The translations under genes were made by a program, and so were the position numbers. The notes beneath the pieces were generated by a model. The model ran no database searches. It had not been told where the DNA came from and saw only the letters and a program-made list of their open reading frames with translations. Shown here in pieces: positions 16,609 to 26,055 of a DNA stretch of 48,058 nt. This DNA comes from an uncultured Christensenella sp. GTDB lineage: Bacteria > Bacillota > Clostridia > Christensenellales > Pumilibacteraceae. The stretch's first letter is position 1. Each line of letters opens with the position of its first letter. Where the stretch lies: positions 1 to 48,058 of the forward strand of contig CAJTLV010000008.1 of NCBI GenBank assembly GCA_910577435.1, in the 5' to 3' direction.

Positions 16609-17592
16609 GTGAGATCTGTCGAAGTAACCGCAAAAAAGGTTCAGGACGCGATAAATCAAGGACTGGAACAGCTCGGCGTGCGTCTCGACGAAGTGACCGT
16701 CGAAGTTATCGAGCAGGGCGGTCTTTTTCGAAAAGCGAAAGTAAAATTGACCGTCGACGCCGACGCGGAAGCCGAAAATTCCGCCGCGTCCGCAGACAAA
16801 AAGTCGGAGCGGAAATCCGAGCGCGGATCGGAAGAGCCGAAAGCGCCGGTCAATAAGGAAAATGCGCAACCTGCCGGCAAACTCGCAAAAAATTCTGCGG
16901 AAAAAAAGGAAAAGACGGAAAAACCCTCCGCAGGCAAGCCGCAGACTAATAAAACCGAAAAGACGGACAAGCCGATTCAAAAACCCGAAAAGGCAGAGAA
17001 GGCAAAAAAGCAAAAACCCGAAAATTCCGACGACCCGAAGGAAAAGACGGAAGAAAGAAAGCCGTCGCGCGAGGAAAGCGCAACGGCGCGGGCGCACGCA
17101 TTCGAGTTTATCAAGGGCTGTATCGAGCGTATGGGGTTCGACGGCGTGACGTTCGAGACGTCCGACGACGGTACGATAGCAATAGCTGCGTCGGAGGGAG
17201 ACGATTCGCTCATAATCGGCAGGCACGGCGAAACGCTGTCCGCGCTCGCGTATCTCGCGGAGACGGGCGCGCGCGCCGAAAAGAGTAAAGTCAACATCAC
17301 GGTCGACTGCAACGGTTATCGCGAACGCCGGCAAGCCTCGCTATCGGCGATGGCGCGGCGCAAGGCGGACGAGTGCGTGCGCCGTCATCGCAAGATAAAG
17401 CTGGAACCGATGGAGCGTGCGGACAGGCGCACCGTGCATTTTGCGCTAAACGACGACAACCGCGTCATAACATCGTCGGAAGGGAAGGAGCCTTACCGTT
17501 GCGTGGTAATCATCCCCAAGAACCGCGACCGCAGAGAAAATGTTTCGCGCGGGGAAAACGAAGAGTTTGCCGGGCAGTCGTCCGAAGAATAA
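16609..17592 (+). CDS. jag: RNA-binding protein Jag/KhpB
   Basis: 327 aa from GTG at 16609 with AAAGGA upstream. Jag-N domain at residues 2-50 (SVEVTAKKVQDAINQGLEQL, then GLFRKAKVKL). A Lys/Glu/Pro-rich linker runs to about 155. A KH domain (VTFETSDDGTIAIA, IIGRHGETLSALAYLAE) and an R3H domain (MERADRRTVHFALND with the R-x3-H signature) follow. KhpB works with KhpA in RNA regulation of cell division and elongation. Last gene of the cluster; a hairpin follows. Confidence 0.95.
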   Translation: MRSVEVTAKKVQDAINQGLEQLGVRLDEVTVEVIEQGGLFRKAKVKLTVDADAEAENSAASADKKSERKSERGSEEPKAPVNKENAQPAGKLAKNSAEKKEKTEKPSAGKPQTNKTEKTDKPIQKPEKAEKAKKQKPENSDDPKEKTEERKPSREESATARAHAFEFIKGCIERMGFDGVTFETSDDGTIAIAASEGDDSLIIGRHGETLSALAYLAETGARAEKSKVNITVDCNGYRERRQASLSAMARRKADECVRRHRKIKLEPMERADRRTVHFALNDDNRVITSSEGKEPYRCVVIIPKNRDRRENVSRGENEEFAGQSSEE

Positions 17593-17618
17593 TATCGGCA
17601 TATAATAATACGAAAGAT

Positions 17619-17661
17619 AAATTAAATTGCGGTGCAACATATTTGCGCCGCAATTAATTTA
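17619..17661 (+). terminator. Hairpin after jag, probable terminator
   Basis: AAATTAAATTGCGG (17619-17632) pairs with CCGCAATTAATTT (17649-17661) with one bulged A. The outer AT-rich stem works as a U-tract on either strand. Confidence 0.55.
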
Positions 17662-17763
17662 ATAGAAGAGAGAATAAAATATCCGTGTCGGTTTCGCGGC
17701 GCCGAGCGATGCGGAGAGAGCGCAAACTGCGGGCGGGCGATAGGCGTCGCAATAAATCGGTTT

Positions 17764-18345
17764 ATGAAAAAACTCGGAAAATATTTACTTATAATATTAT
17801 TTTTTGTCGGACTTACGCTATTCACGTTCAGTTTGATGCCTGTATTCAGGGCGTTCTCTAACGGACTGTTCTGGATTATGACGCTTGTCGGGTTTGTCAC
17901 GTCTTTTTTCTGTATGTTCGGACTTATCTACCGACCGAAGGAAAAAGTCAGGCTCGACTCGAAGTACGTTAGGAAGGGAACGATCATATCGCGCGCGGAG
18001 TATGATTTTTTGCTCACTTTGAGGTCGATCGAGCCGGACAAGTACGAGGTCGTGCCGCAGGTGTGTTTGGCGTCTGTCATCGATAAAAAGACGAACAATA
18101 CATACCGCAACGAGCTTTTCCGTATGTGCGACTACTGCTTTGTCGATCGCGATACGTTCGAGCCGAAATTACTGGTCGAACTGAACGACAGCTCGCACAA
18201 GCGCGCCGACCGCCGCGACAGAGACGCAAAGGTAGCTATGATCTGCAAGTCGGCTAAGATGCCGCTTGTCACGTTCTGGATGGACGAAGATCTATCTTTC
18301 GGTACCGTTCGAAAAACGGTATTGCGCGCCATCAAGAGTGCTTGA
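17764..18345 (+). CDS. DUF2726-family protein with two membrane helices
   Basis: 193 aa from the ATG at 17764; a longer frame from 17632 would run through the terminator hairpin. Two N-terminal helices (YLLIILFFVGLTLFTFSLM; WIMTLVGFVTSFFCMFGLI) precede a DUF2726 domain: SRAEYDFLLTLRSI, VCLASVI, then KLLVELNDSSHKRADRRDRD AK and MPLVTFWMD. The E-L-N-D-x-S-H and D..K pattern is like PD-(D/E)XK nucleases, and the family is thought to be nuclease-related without proof. The gene overlaps the frame of the next gene only if that one starts upstream of 18378. Confidence 0.8.
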   Translation: MKKLGKYLLIILFFVGLTLFTFSLMPVFRAFSNGLFWIMTLVGFVTSFFCMFGLIYRPKEKVRLDSKYVRKGTIISRAEYDFLLTLRSIEPDKYEVVPQVCLASVIDKKTNNTYRNELFRMCDYCFVDRDTFEPKLLVELNDSSHKRADRRDRDAKVAMICKSAKMPLVTFWMDEDLSFGTVRKTVLRAIKSA

Positions 18346-18377
18346 TAATTACGAAGATAAGCGAGAGTAAATCGGTA

Positions 18378-19220
18378 ATGAATGTATGCAACGATTGTCC
18401 GAGACGTTGCGGCGTCGACCGCGAACGCGCGATCGGATTTTGCGGCGGAGGGATAAAAGCGCGCGTAGCCAAGACGATTGTGCCGTTTTCGTATGAAGAG
18501 CCGTGCTTGGGACGGTTGTCCGCAGTGTTTTTCGGCGGGTGCAATTTGCGCTGTTCATACTGCCAGAACTATGCGATAAGCCGCGCGGCGGCGGGCGCGG
18601 AGTACGGAGACGAAGAACTTGCCGCGCTGCTCGACGGACTTGAAGGAGCGGCGGATCTCGTAACGCCCTCTCATTATATAGGTGCGATCGAGCGCGCACT
18701 TCCGTTTTGCAAGGTTGATCGCTCTATCATTTATAATACGTCGGGGTACGAGACGGAGGACGGAGTGCGTCGCGCGGCGGCGTTTACCGACGTTTTCCTT
18801 ACCGACTTCAAATATAAGGACGCAAACAACGCCCTAAAATTTTCCGCCGCGCCCGATTATTTCGAATACGCGTCGCGTGCGGTAAAACTGATGCGAAAAA
18901 GCATAGCGGACGAATGGACTGAGGGAAAAGACGGAAAAATATTAAAGCGCGGACTTGTCGTCAGGCATTTGGTCTTGCCGAACTGTGCCGCAGATTCCGT
19001 GAAGATACTCGACTTTATAGCGGCGGAACTGGGCACGGACACCGTGCTGTCGCTTATGAGTCAGTTTACGCCAAACGGCATAGGCGTGCCTGCCGAGCGA
19101 CTGAAGCGGCTGGAATATAAACTTGTTGTAGAGCACGCCGTCAAGCTCGGTTTTACGCGAGGATATATACAGGATTTTTCGTCGGCAGACGCCGCGTATA
19201 CACCCGATTTCGGTGGGTGA
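18378..19220 (+). CDS. Radical SAM protein, PflX-like (COG1313 type)
   Basis: 280 aa from the ATG at 18378, which places the conserved Cys-rich opening (CNDCPRRCGVDR, GFCGGG) at the N-terminus; a TTG at 18342 would add 12 residues. The radical SAM CxxxCxxC is C55, C59, C62 in FFGGCNLRCSYCQN. LVTPSHY, then DFKY and VVRHLVLPN are typical of this pyruvate-formate-lyase-activase-like family of unknown substrate. It directly follows the DUF2726 gene and ends before a strong promoter. Confidence 0.88.
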   Translation: MNVCNDCPRRCGVDRERAIGFCGGGIKARVAKTIVPFSYEEPCLGRLSAVFFGGCNLRCSYCQNYAISRAAAGAEYGDEELAALLDGLEGAADLVTPSHYIGAIERALPFCKVDRSIIYNTSGYETEDGVRRAAAFTDVFLTDFKYKDANNALKFSAAPDYFEYASRAVKLMRKSIADEWTEGKDGKILKRGLVVRHLVLPNCAADSVKILDFIAAELGTDTVLSLMSQFTPNGIGVPAERLKRLEYKLVVEHAVKLGFTRGYIQDFSSADAAYTPDFGG

Positions 19221-19255
19221 ACAGCAAAGATTCGGCATAAAATATTCGTAATTTG

Positions 19256-19284
19256 TTGATTTAACAGCCGAACGGTGATATACT
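19256..19284 (+). promoter_or_regulatory. Promoter of the Wzz-like / GH13 operon
   Basis: TTGATT (19256-19261), 17-base spacer, TATACT (19279-19284), followed by a leader of about 70 bases and AAAGGAG before the ATG at 19359. Confidence 0.7.
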
Positions 19285-19358
19285 ATATAACAGAACTTAG
19301 ATCGGGAGCTTTAATGTAAAGCACGATTGCCCGTTTAATATTCAACAAAGGAGACAGA

Positions 19359-20858
19359 ATGAATACCAGCAAAATCCCGTATGAATACGAAGAGGACGAG
19401 TATGAGGAAGGTCTTACGTTCAAAAAGGTAGGACACTTCTTTAAGAAAGGTTGGTTGCGTATGATAGTGTACGCGCTGATACTTGCAGTAGCCGCATCGG
19501 TGGTGGTTTTGCCGATCAAGGTTTTCTATAAATCCGAAAACGTCGCCCAGACCTCGATCGAATTTATTTACGACGGTATCGAAAAGGGGCAGGATCCCAA
19601 CGGCGGTACGTTCGATATGAGTACTGTCATTTCGACGACGGTACTCGACAACGCCGTAAAGGCGGCAAATCTCCAAGACAAGATCGCGGACATCACCTCT
19701 CTTCGCGATTATATGCGTGTCGAGGGCGAGTTGACCGACGAATACGTCAAGCTGTCCGCCGCCGCAGCCGACGGCGATCAGTCTGCGATAAACACGCTTC
19801 GTAACTATGAAATGTTTTCCACGCGGTTCAATATCATACTTTCCGAACCGCAAAGACTCGGATTGTCTGACAGCGAAGCTACTCTTTTGCTCGACGAGAC
19901 GGTGGCGGCGTATGTGGAAGAGTTTAAGCGTCGTTATACCGTAATAGGAGCGTTCTCGACGGACGCGTTCAATCTGTCCGCAAACTCGTTCCTCGAGTTT
20001 ACCGATATATACGATCTGTACACGCGCAGTCTCGCGCCCGTATCGGCGTATATCGATATTCTGCTCGAAGAAGCGCCTTCCTTTGTTTCGACCGTCAATA
20101 ATGAGACGTTTACCACGCTCAAAAGCAAACTCGAATTATTGACGCTCAATTACACGATAGTGGACAACTATATTTTGACGAACAGCGTGTTCCGAGACAA
20201 GAAATCCGCCAAGATAGCGCTTCAAGAGAGCAAGAAGCGGCTCGAAGGTGAGATGACGAGCTTGGGCGCGTTGATCGAAAAACTCGAAACTCAACTTAAA
20301 AACTGGTCGCAGAAAACGGAAAGCATAATTTCGCCCGACGGCGGAATGACTGTCATCACGACCAACGATAAAGAATATATCGCGTTGCAAACCCAGCTGA
20401 CCGAATATAAAAAGACGGAAATGGATTATGCAAACACGCTCAACAGCATAGATATGCGTCTCGGCAAGATAACCGACGAAACTCCGACGGACAGCGAGCA
20501 TATAGATAACGCAGTCAAAATGTTCAAGGCTATCGAAGAGCAGACCGTAGCGCTTGTCGAAAAGGTCAACGATACCATCACCGACTATTACGACACGACG
20601 TTCGTGTCGCAGTCGGTGCGAAAGGTTTTACCGCCCGTTATGCGCCGCAAAACCGTGTCGTTCAACATCTGGATCATTTATCTCTGCGTAGTCGCGGCGG
20701 GTCTTATAGCGGGAGGTATCGTGACCGGTTCGAAGATCATACGCGCGAACGCCGCGGCGAAAAAAGCCAAGACTGCGGAAAACAATGCGGCGGAAGATAC
20801 TGCGGCGGAAGATACTGCGGCGGAGTCCGTATCGACGGAAAATGACGAAAAGGCGTAA
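19359..20858 (+). CDS. Wzz-like (polysaccharide co-polymerase type) membrane protein
   Basis: 499 aa. Topology: cytoplasmic acidic N-terminus, helix 1 at about 34-56 (LRMIVYALILAVAASVVVLP), a large extracytoplasmic coiled-coil-rich region (about 60-435), helix 2 near 440-465 (FNIWIIYLCVVAAGLIAGGI), then an Ala/Glu-rich cytoplasmic tail with EDTAA repeats. This is the Wzz/chain-length-determinant layout. The usual PxxP motif before helix 2 may be present as PPVMRRK. No glycosyltransferase or kinase is nearby, so a polysaccharide role is inferred from shape alone. Confidence 0.6.
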   Translation: MNTSKIPYEYEEDEYEEGLTFKKVGHFFKKGWLRMIVYALILAVAASVVVLPIKVFYKSENVAQTSIEFIYDGIEKGQDPNGGTFDMSTVISTTVLDNAVKAANLQDKIADITSLRDYMRVEGELTDEYVKLSAAAADGDQSAINTLRNYEMFSTRFNIILSEPQRLGLSDSEATLLLDETVAAYVEEFKRRYTVIGAFSTDAFNLSANSFLEFTDIYDLYTRSLAPVSAYIDILLEEAPSFVSTVNNETFTTLKSKLELLTLNYTIVDNYILTNSVFRDKKSAKIALQESKKRLEGEMTSLGALIEKLETQLKNWSQKTESIISPDGGMTVITTNDKEYIALQTQLTEYKKTEMDYANTLNSIDMRLGKITDETPTDSEHIDNAVKMFKAIEEQTVALVEKVNDTITDYYDTTFVSQSVRKVLPPVMRRKTVSFNIWIIYLCVVAAGLIAGGIVTGSKIIRANAAAKKAKTAENNAAEDTAAEDTAAESVSTENDEKA

Positions 20859-20877
20859 TTCGACGGAGGATATGTAA

Positions 20878-22422
20878 ATGAATTGCACTTGGCTCAAATC
20901 GGCTGTTTTCTATGAGATTTATCCCAACTCGTTTATGGACTCGAACGGCGACGGTTACGGCGATTTCAAGGGAATAACGGGTAAGCTCGATTATATAAAG
21001 TCGCTCGGTTGCAACGCCATATGGCTTAATCCGCATTACGATTCGCCGTTTATGGACGGCGGCTACGACGTTCGCGATTATTTCAAGGTGTCCGAGCGGT
21101 TCGGAACAGAAGAAGATTTCGACGAATTCATAAAGACTGCGCACGCAAAAGGAATGAAAGTCATTCTCGATCTTGTACCGGGACATACTTCCGAGCAGAA
21201 CGCCGACTTTTTGAAAAGCGCGGAGCCGACGGAAAACGAGCTTAGCGACAGGTTTATATGGACGCGCGGCGAATGGGATTTTCCGCAAGGTTTCAAGGCG
21301 ATTTCGGGCAGACACAACCGCAAAGGCAATTATATAGTAAATTTCTACTCGACACAGCCGTCGCTCAATTACGGCTTTAACCGCGTCGACGACCCGTCGT
21401 GGCAGATGTCGTACAAGTCGGACGCGGCAAAGAAAACGCGCGAGTGGCTCAAAGGCGTTATGAGGTTTTGGCTCGATCGCGGCTGTGACGGCTTCCGCGT
21501 CGATATGGCGGACTCGCTTGTCAAAAACGACGGGGAACAGGGCGAAAAACCGGCGACGAGCGAAGTGTGGAAGGACATACGCGCAATGCTCGACAAGGAG
21601 TATCCCGATACGGTACTCGTATCCGAATGGTCGAACGCACAGTCCATACGCGCGGGATTCCACGCGGATTTTATGCTCGATCATCACGGCAATCCGTACA
21701 ATCTTCTCGTTCGCGGCGAAGAAGAACCCGACGTTTACAGCTATTTCGACATAAACGGACGCGGTGACGCGGGCAAGTTCGCTCAGGGCTTTTGCGAATG
21801 GTACGACAAGATAAAGGACGACGGATATTTCGCGCTCATCAGCTGTAATCACGATACGCCACGACTTGCGCCCAACTACACGCACGAACAACTCAAACTC
21901 ATTTATTCGACGCTGTTCACTTTGCCGGGCGTGCCGTTTATTTATTACGGCGATGAAATCGGAATGAAATATATAAAAGATCTGCCGTCGGTCGAGTGTG
22001 GGTTTGCGCGGACGGGTTCGCGCACGCCTATGCAGTGGGATATGACGAAGAATGCGGGGTTTTCGAACGCCGAAAGAACATTTTTGCCGACCGAGATCGA
22101 TAAAGCCGTCAACGTAGTCGCACAGTTAAAGGATAAAAAATCGTTACTTAATTTTATTAAAGAGCTGTTGGCGTTTCGTAAGAGCCGCGCCGAATTTACG
22201 TCGCGCGATTTCGAAGTGGCGCACGCAAAGGGCGGCGAACCGCTTGTATACAGGCGCGGCGGGCTTATATGCGTAGTCAATCCGCTCAAAGTCAAGCAGA
22301 GCGTTCCTGTCGTCGTAAATCCTAAAGCGCCCGTTCTGTTTAACATAGGCAAAGCGGCGAAACCCAAAAAGACGGGATTGGATGTTGCGCCGCTGTCGTT
22401 CACCGTATTCGAATCGAAATAA
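20878..22422 (+). CDS. GH13 alpha-glucosidase/amylase-family enzyme
   Basis: 514 aa with GGAGG before the ATG. (beta/alpha)8 barrel with the four GH13 regions: DLVPGHTS (region I), GFRVDMAD with nucleophile Asp209 (II), VLVSEWSN with acid/base Glu250 (III), ISCNHDTPR with Asp326 (IV). The start KSAVFYEIYPNSFMDSNGDG YGDF and the calcium-type DSNGDGYGDF loop place it in the oligo-1,6-glucosidase/trehalose-synthase group. No signal peptide, so cytosolic. It probably acts on maltodextrins together with malQ at 29.7 kb. A terminator follows. Confidence 0.92.
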   Translation: MNCTWLKSAVFYEIYPNSFMDSNGDGYGDFKGITGKLDYIKSLGCNAIWLNPHYDSPFMDGGYDVRDYFKVSERFGTEEDFDEFIKTAHAKGMKVILDLVPGHTSEQNADFLKSAEPTENELSDRFIWTRGEWDFPQGFKAISGRHNRKGNYIVNFYSTQPSLNYGFNRVDDPSWQMSYKSDAAKKTREWLKGVMRFWLDRGCDGFRVDMADSLVKNDGEQGEKPATSEVWKDIRAMLDKEYPDTVLVSEWSNAQSIRAGFHADFMLDHHGNPYNLLVRGEEEPDVYSYFDINGRGDAGKFAQGFCEWYDKIKDDGYFALISCNHDTPRLAPNYTHEQLKLIYSTLFTLPGVPFIYYGDEIGMKYIKDLPSVECGFARTGSRTPMQWDMTKNAGFSNAERTFLPTEIDKAVNVVAQLKDKKSLLNFIKELLAFRKSRAEFTSRDFEVAHAKGGEPLVYRRGGLICVVNPLKVKQSVPVVVNPKAPVLFNIGKAAKPKKTGLDVAPLSFTVFESK

Positions 22423-22430
22423 TACGCAAT

Positions 22431-22464
22431 GACCCGTCGCAAGTTCGGCGGGTCTTTCGGTTTT
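22431..22464 (+). terminator. Terminator after the GH13 gene
   Basis: GACCCG (22431-22436) pairs with CGGGTC (22449-22454), extended by two weak pairs, then an interrupted T run. Confidence 0.55.
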
Positions 22465-22497
22465 CGGCGAGTCGGTATCGCCGAATCGGAGGTGGTA

Positions 22498-23313
22498 ATG
22501 AAAAATAAGGGTTGTTTGACGGCGTTGGTGCCGCTCATCATATTCGGCGGAGCAATCACGGGTATGATATTGATGATAAGCGGCGGCGAGAGTGAGAATA
22601 CCGAGCTTATGATCGTCGGCGGCGTGCTTATTGCGGCGGGGATCATTGTCGGTTCGGTCTTGAACAAAGTGATACTCCGTATCAATAAAAACAAATCTGC
22701 GAACGCCGATGTCGGCACGCCGTCCGTCACCCCCGACGCCGACGCGATAGTCGACGACGACGATGACGATGACGATCAGTCTGACGATCGGCTTAACGAG
22801 ATATTGCGGATCGCAAAACCCGCAAAAAAATCGGTCGACGCGCTTATGGACAGAGAGGACGCGCTCACCGAACTGATGTCCAGAAACGGTATGGACGATC
22901 TGGGCGAGAAATATGTAGAGGAAGCCGACCCGCTGTGGGATACTTATACGGGCGAGTATATGTGCGATGCGGTAGATAAGCTGTTCGATCTGGTCGATAA
23001 ATATTATGCGCTTTACAACGAGCGACTTGCCGCACGCGAAGTCGGGACCGACGCGATCGAGAACGCCCCGTATGTCTATACCGCGCTGTCGCAAACAGCC
23101 GAACGGCGCGATGAAGGCGGGGACAAGATCGTAAAAGACGAGCCCGTGTTTGTGCGGAAAGAGGGAACGCCCGTTGCGACCGTCCCGCCGTTACATAGCA
23201 TAGACGGAAAAAAACAAAAAGAAGAGCTTACGCCGCCGCCCGTGTCCGAACAGGCTAACGCGGGTAAAAAACCGACTGCCGCAGTCGGATACAAGCCTAT
23301 GAAAAAGAAATAG
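22498..23313 (+). CDS. Small membrane protein with poly-Asp linker, unknown function
   Basis: 271 aa from the ATG at 22498, which has GGAGGTGG just upstream. Two membrane helices at the N-terminus (LTALVPLIIFGGAITGMILM and LMIVGGVLIAAGIIVGSVLN), then a run of eight Asp encoded by GAC/GAT repeats (about 22753-22777), a helical acidic domain (LMSRNGMDDLGEKYVEEADP LWDTYTGEYM), and a Pro/Lys-rich tail. No family recognised. The Asp run could vary in length by slippage. Confidence 0.7.
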   Translation: MKNKGCLTALVPLIIFGGAITGMILMISGGESENTELMIVGGVLIAAGIIVGSVLNKVILRINKNKSANADVGTPSVTPDADAIVDDDDDDDDQSDDRLNEILRIAKPAKKSVDALMDREDALTELMSRNGMDDLGEKYVEEADPLWDTYTGEYMCDAVDKLFDLVDKYYALYNERLAAREVGTDAIENAPYVYTALSQTAERRDEGGDKIVKDEPVFVRKEGTPVATVPPLHSIDGKKQKEELTPPPVSEQANAGKKPTAAVGYKPMKKK

Positions 23314-23346
23314 ATTTTCGCAGTCTCTTATTTTATGAAGAAATCA

Positions 23347-23376
23347 AAAATCTCTCGGTTGCTACCGAGAGATTTT
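23347..23376 (+). terminator. Bidirectional terminator between convergent genes
   Basis: A 13-bp stem, AAAATCTCTCGGT with ACCGAGAGATTTT and a 4-base loop, has A and T tracts on both sides. It can stop transcription from 23313 (plus) and from 23405 (minus). Confidence 0.85.
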
Positions 23377-23404
23377 ACTTTGCATTGTTCGTATAACGTG
23401 TCGC

Positions 23405-24025
23405 TTACGGAAGGAAGCGAACGTCGGACACGACGAGTTTGTCGCCGCCGCAGGAAGGGCATGGCGCGCGGGTGGTCACTCCCTCGAACATATAACCCAT
23501 ATTCGCGTCGTTGACGAGTTGAAGCTCGTTGCCGCACGTTTTGCATTTTTGTGTGAATAGGTACACGCGCTCTTTTCGGTCCTCGATGGATCGAACTTTA
23601 AGGTACGTACCCTGAACGAGCTTTTTACACTTGCGGCAGTAATAAATGGCGTCGAACGCTATAAAGCCTTCGGCGTTCTTCGCGTCCTCCCACCGTGCCA
23701 TACTTGTGTTGAGCTTTTCTATTTGCACGTCGTTGTATTTCGAGTAAATGTCCTTTATGTCTTCAGCCTCGAACAGGTTGATGGACGCTCCGAGCATCTC
23801 GTAGTTGATCATCGACAGCGCGTCGGCATTGTTCATCATAAACGACGTGCGCTGAGCTTCGTTTTTATTCATAAGCATACGGTTGACCGCGTCGAGCAGT
23901 TTGCCCGCGTCGCGTTCGGGAACTCTGTCTACCGCGTCCTGCAAAGTGGCGAGATCTTTGGTGCCTATCTTAAACATATGTTCGTTGCCGCATTTGCCGC
24001 ATTTGAAAGTAATTATTTTAACCAT
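23405..24025 (-). CDS. Zinc-ribbon protein of unknown function
   Basis: 206 aa from the ATG at 24025. Three Cys-pair sets: FKCGKCGNEHMF at the N-terminus, YYCRKCKKL with QKCKTCGNEL in the second half, and APCPSCGGDKL near the C-terminus. The middle is a helical segment rich in Asp, Met and Asn (VDRVPERDAGKLLDAVNRML). There is no catalytic motif or membrane helix. I do not recognise a family. Divergent from the HelD-like gene. Confidence 0.75.
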   Translation of the reverse strand: MVKIITFKCGKCGNEHMFKIGTKDLATLQDAVDRVPERDAGKLLDAVNRMLMNKNEAQRTSFMMNNADALSMINYEMLGASINLFEAEDIKDIYSKYNDVQIEKLNTSMARWEDAKNAEGFIAFDAIYYCRKCKKLVQGTYLKVRSIEDRKERVYLFTQKCKTCGNELQLVNDANMGYMFEGVTTRAPCPSCGGDKLVVSDVRFLP

Positions 24026-24180
24026 TATACCCGCATCCTTCAATTTATCGTCTTTTATCGGTATATATTGTAACACTTTATGCCGACGATTTCAAGCGTT
24101 TTCGTAATTTAATTGAGAATCGGTGCGGAATTGAATGACTGCGGCGGCAAAACAAGACAATAAATCCGCTTTGAATCGGC

Positions 24181-24209
24181 TTGCAATTATCGACAGTCGA
24201 TGTTATAAT
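24181..24209 (+). promoter_or_regulatory. Promoter of the HelD-like gene, leaderless
   Basis: TTGCAA (24181-24186), 17-base spacer, TATAAT (24204-24209). The ATG at 24217 is at the expected transcription start, and no ribosome site exists between. Confidence 0.75.
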
Positions 24210-24216
24210 TAAAATT

Positions 24217-26055
24217 ATGGATTTTTTCGAGAGCGATAATTTCAATGCCGAAGAGATAGCCGAAGAGACCGAACACCTCGCGCGCACTTTGGAGCTTATC
24301 CGCGAACAGATAGAACTGTTGGAAAACGACGGGTTCGCATATCGCACCGTCGACATATACGACGAGCGCGATGTGGAGGAGTACCGCACCGACAAGTTCC
24401 GCCACGACGGGCAAAAGCAGGTCGCACGCATACTGAGAGCAAGTTTGGATACGCCGTATTTTGCGCGAATGAAGCTGGTGCCTTTGGCGGAAAACACGCG
24501 GATAGATACTCCGTCGATGACGCGCGCGCGTTCGCTCGCCGACACGGGCGCGCCGCTCACGGAGAGCGAGACCGATATTTATGTCGGTGCAAACGTTATA
24601 TTCCATAAAGACAGAATAATAGTGTATTCGCACAATTCGCCGCTCGGCAACCGCATTTACGACAGGTTCGAGAACGGCGAGATAGAGTGCGGCGGATACA
24701 AATATAAAGTCGTATTCAGGCGTAAGTTCGACATTCGCGGCGGTAAGCTGGAGGCGGTGTTTCAGGATTATTCGTCGGCGACGGGCGGGGTGGTGTACGA
24801 CAAATTCCTTGCGCATATGCTCAAAGTAAAGCGCGGCGACAAGCGCCTGACCGACATCATTCCCACGATACAAGCCAACCAGAACGCCATCATTACTCGT
24901 CCCGCCGACGAGAACTGCGTAGTGACGGGTTGCGCTGGTTGCGGCAAGACGATGATCATTCTTCAACGTCTCGAATATTTGGGTTTCAATAAAAAACTCG
25001 ACCTCGACAAGGCGGTCATAATCTCGCCGAGCCGTCGGTATATAGAACACATTCAGCCCGTCGTAGACGATTTGATGATCAACGCCGCGCGCAGACTCAC
25101 AATGTCGGAACTGTATCTCGAACTCATTCTGTCTCTTCGCGGCATAAAACCGTCGGCCAGGCGGCTTCTTGCGGCGGCAGAGACGATCGGCGACGACGGA
25201 ATAGGCGAAGAAACGGCAAAGCTGTGTTACGGCGACGGCGTAAAGCGCAAACTGATAACCGCGCTCGCCCCCACGAAAAAGGCGTATTCCGAACGGCTTT
25301 CCGCTTACCGCGCACATATTCGCGCTTACGAGGACGAAGTCGCGCGCGCGCGCAGTTTCGGATATTCCGGACCGGACAAAAAACCGACCGCGCCCGTCGT
25401 TTCGGTCGACCTCAACAGGTTTCCGTTTATTCCCCGTCTCGGCGGCGGAAATTCCAAGTGCAAGCTGTATCTTTTGCTCACCGCATATTGCTATATACTC
25501 GGCAAACCCGCATTCGACGGCGCGCTGTTCATCGACGAGGGGCAGGATTACTTTCCCAACGAGTACAGGCTGTTGGCGGAATGCACACGGGCGACGGTCA
25601 ACGTCTACGGCGACGAAAATCAGCAGATCACGGAATGCGGCGTCGGCAGGTTCGAAGAACTTGACGGTATGTGGAATATCGAGCATTATGCGCTCAACGA
25701 GAATTACCGCAATGCACGCGAGATAACGGAATACGTGAACGGTCTGCTCGGTATGAACGTAACGTCGCTCGGTCTTACGGGCGGAACGGTACGCGCGGCA
25801 AGCCTTGCCGAACTGAAATCGGCAGTGCAAGGCGGCGGCGACGATCGTATCGCCGTCATATATTCGGAGCGCGACGTTCGTACCCGCGACGCTCTCGTCG
25901 GGATCGTGCCTGCCGAGCTTTTGTACACCGTTCGCGAGTGCAAGGGAATGGAGTACGAGCGCGTCTTTGCCTGCGGAGAGATGTCGAATGCCGAAAAATA
26001 TGTCGCGTATACGCGCGCACTGTCCGAACTGTATATAGTAGACAGCTCCGTATAA
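24217..26055 (+). CDS. HelD-like superfamily 1 (UvrD-type) helicase/ATPase
   Basis: 612 aa. The N-terminus has a coiled coil, then PYFARMKL and IYVGANVIF, matching the YFGR-D and YIG motifs of HelD, then Walker A GCAGCGKT at 238-245, motif II LFIDEGQDY, motif III VYGDENQQI, motif V ECKGMEYERVFACGE and motif VI VAYTRALSELYIV. HelD removes stalled RNA polymerase in Bacillota. The middle insertion between motifs Ia and II is shorter than in B. subtilis HelD (774 aa). The start is placed at the ATG that follows the promoter directly. Confidence 0.85.
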   Translation: MDFFESDNFNAEEIAEETEHLARTLELIREQIELLENDGFAYRTVDIYDERDVEEYRTDKFRHDGQKQVARILRASLDTPYFARMKLVPLAENTRIDTPSMTRARSLADTGAPLTESETDIYVGANVIFHKDRIIVYSHNSPLGNRIYDRFENGEIECGGYKYKVVFRRKFDIRGGKLEAVFQDYSSATGGVVYDKFLAHMLKVKRGDKRLTDIIPTIQANQNAIITRPADENCVVTGCAGCGKTMIILQRLEYLGFNKKLDLDKAVIISPSRRYIEHIQPVVDDLMINAARRLTMSELYLELILSLRGIKPSARRLLAAAETIGDDGIGEETAKLCYGDGVKRKLITALAPTKKAYSERLSAYRAHIRAYEDEVARARSFGYSGPDKKPTAPVVSVDLNRFPFIPRLGGGNSKCKLYLLLTAYCYILGKPAFDGALFIDEGQDYFPNEYRLLAECTRATVNVYGDENQQITECGVGRFEELDGMWNIEHYALNENYRNAREITEYVNGLLGMNVTSLGLTGGTVRAASLAELKSAVQGGGDDRIAVIYSERDVRTRDALVGIVPAELLYTVRECKGMEYERVFACGEMSNAEKYVAYTRALSELYIVDSSV

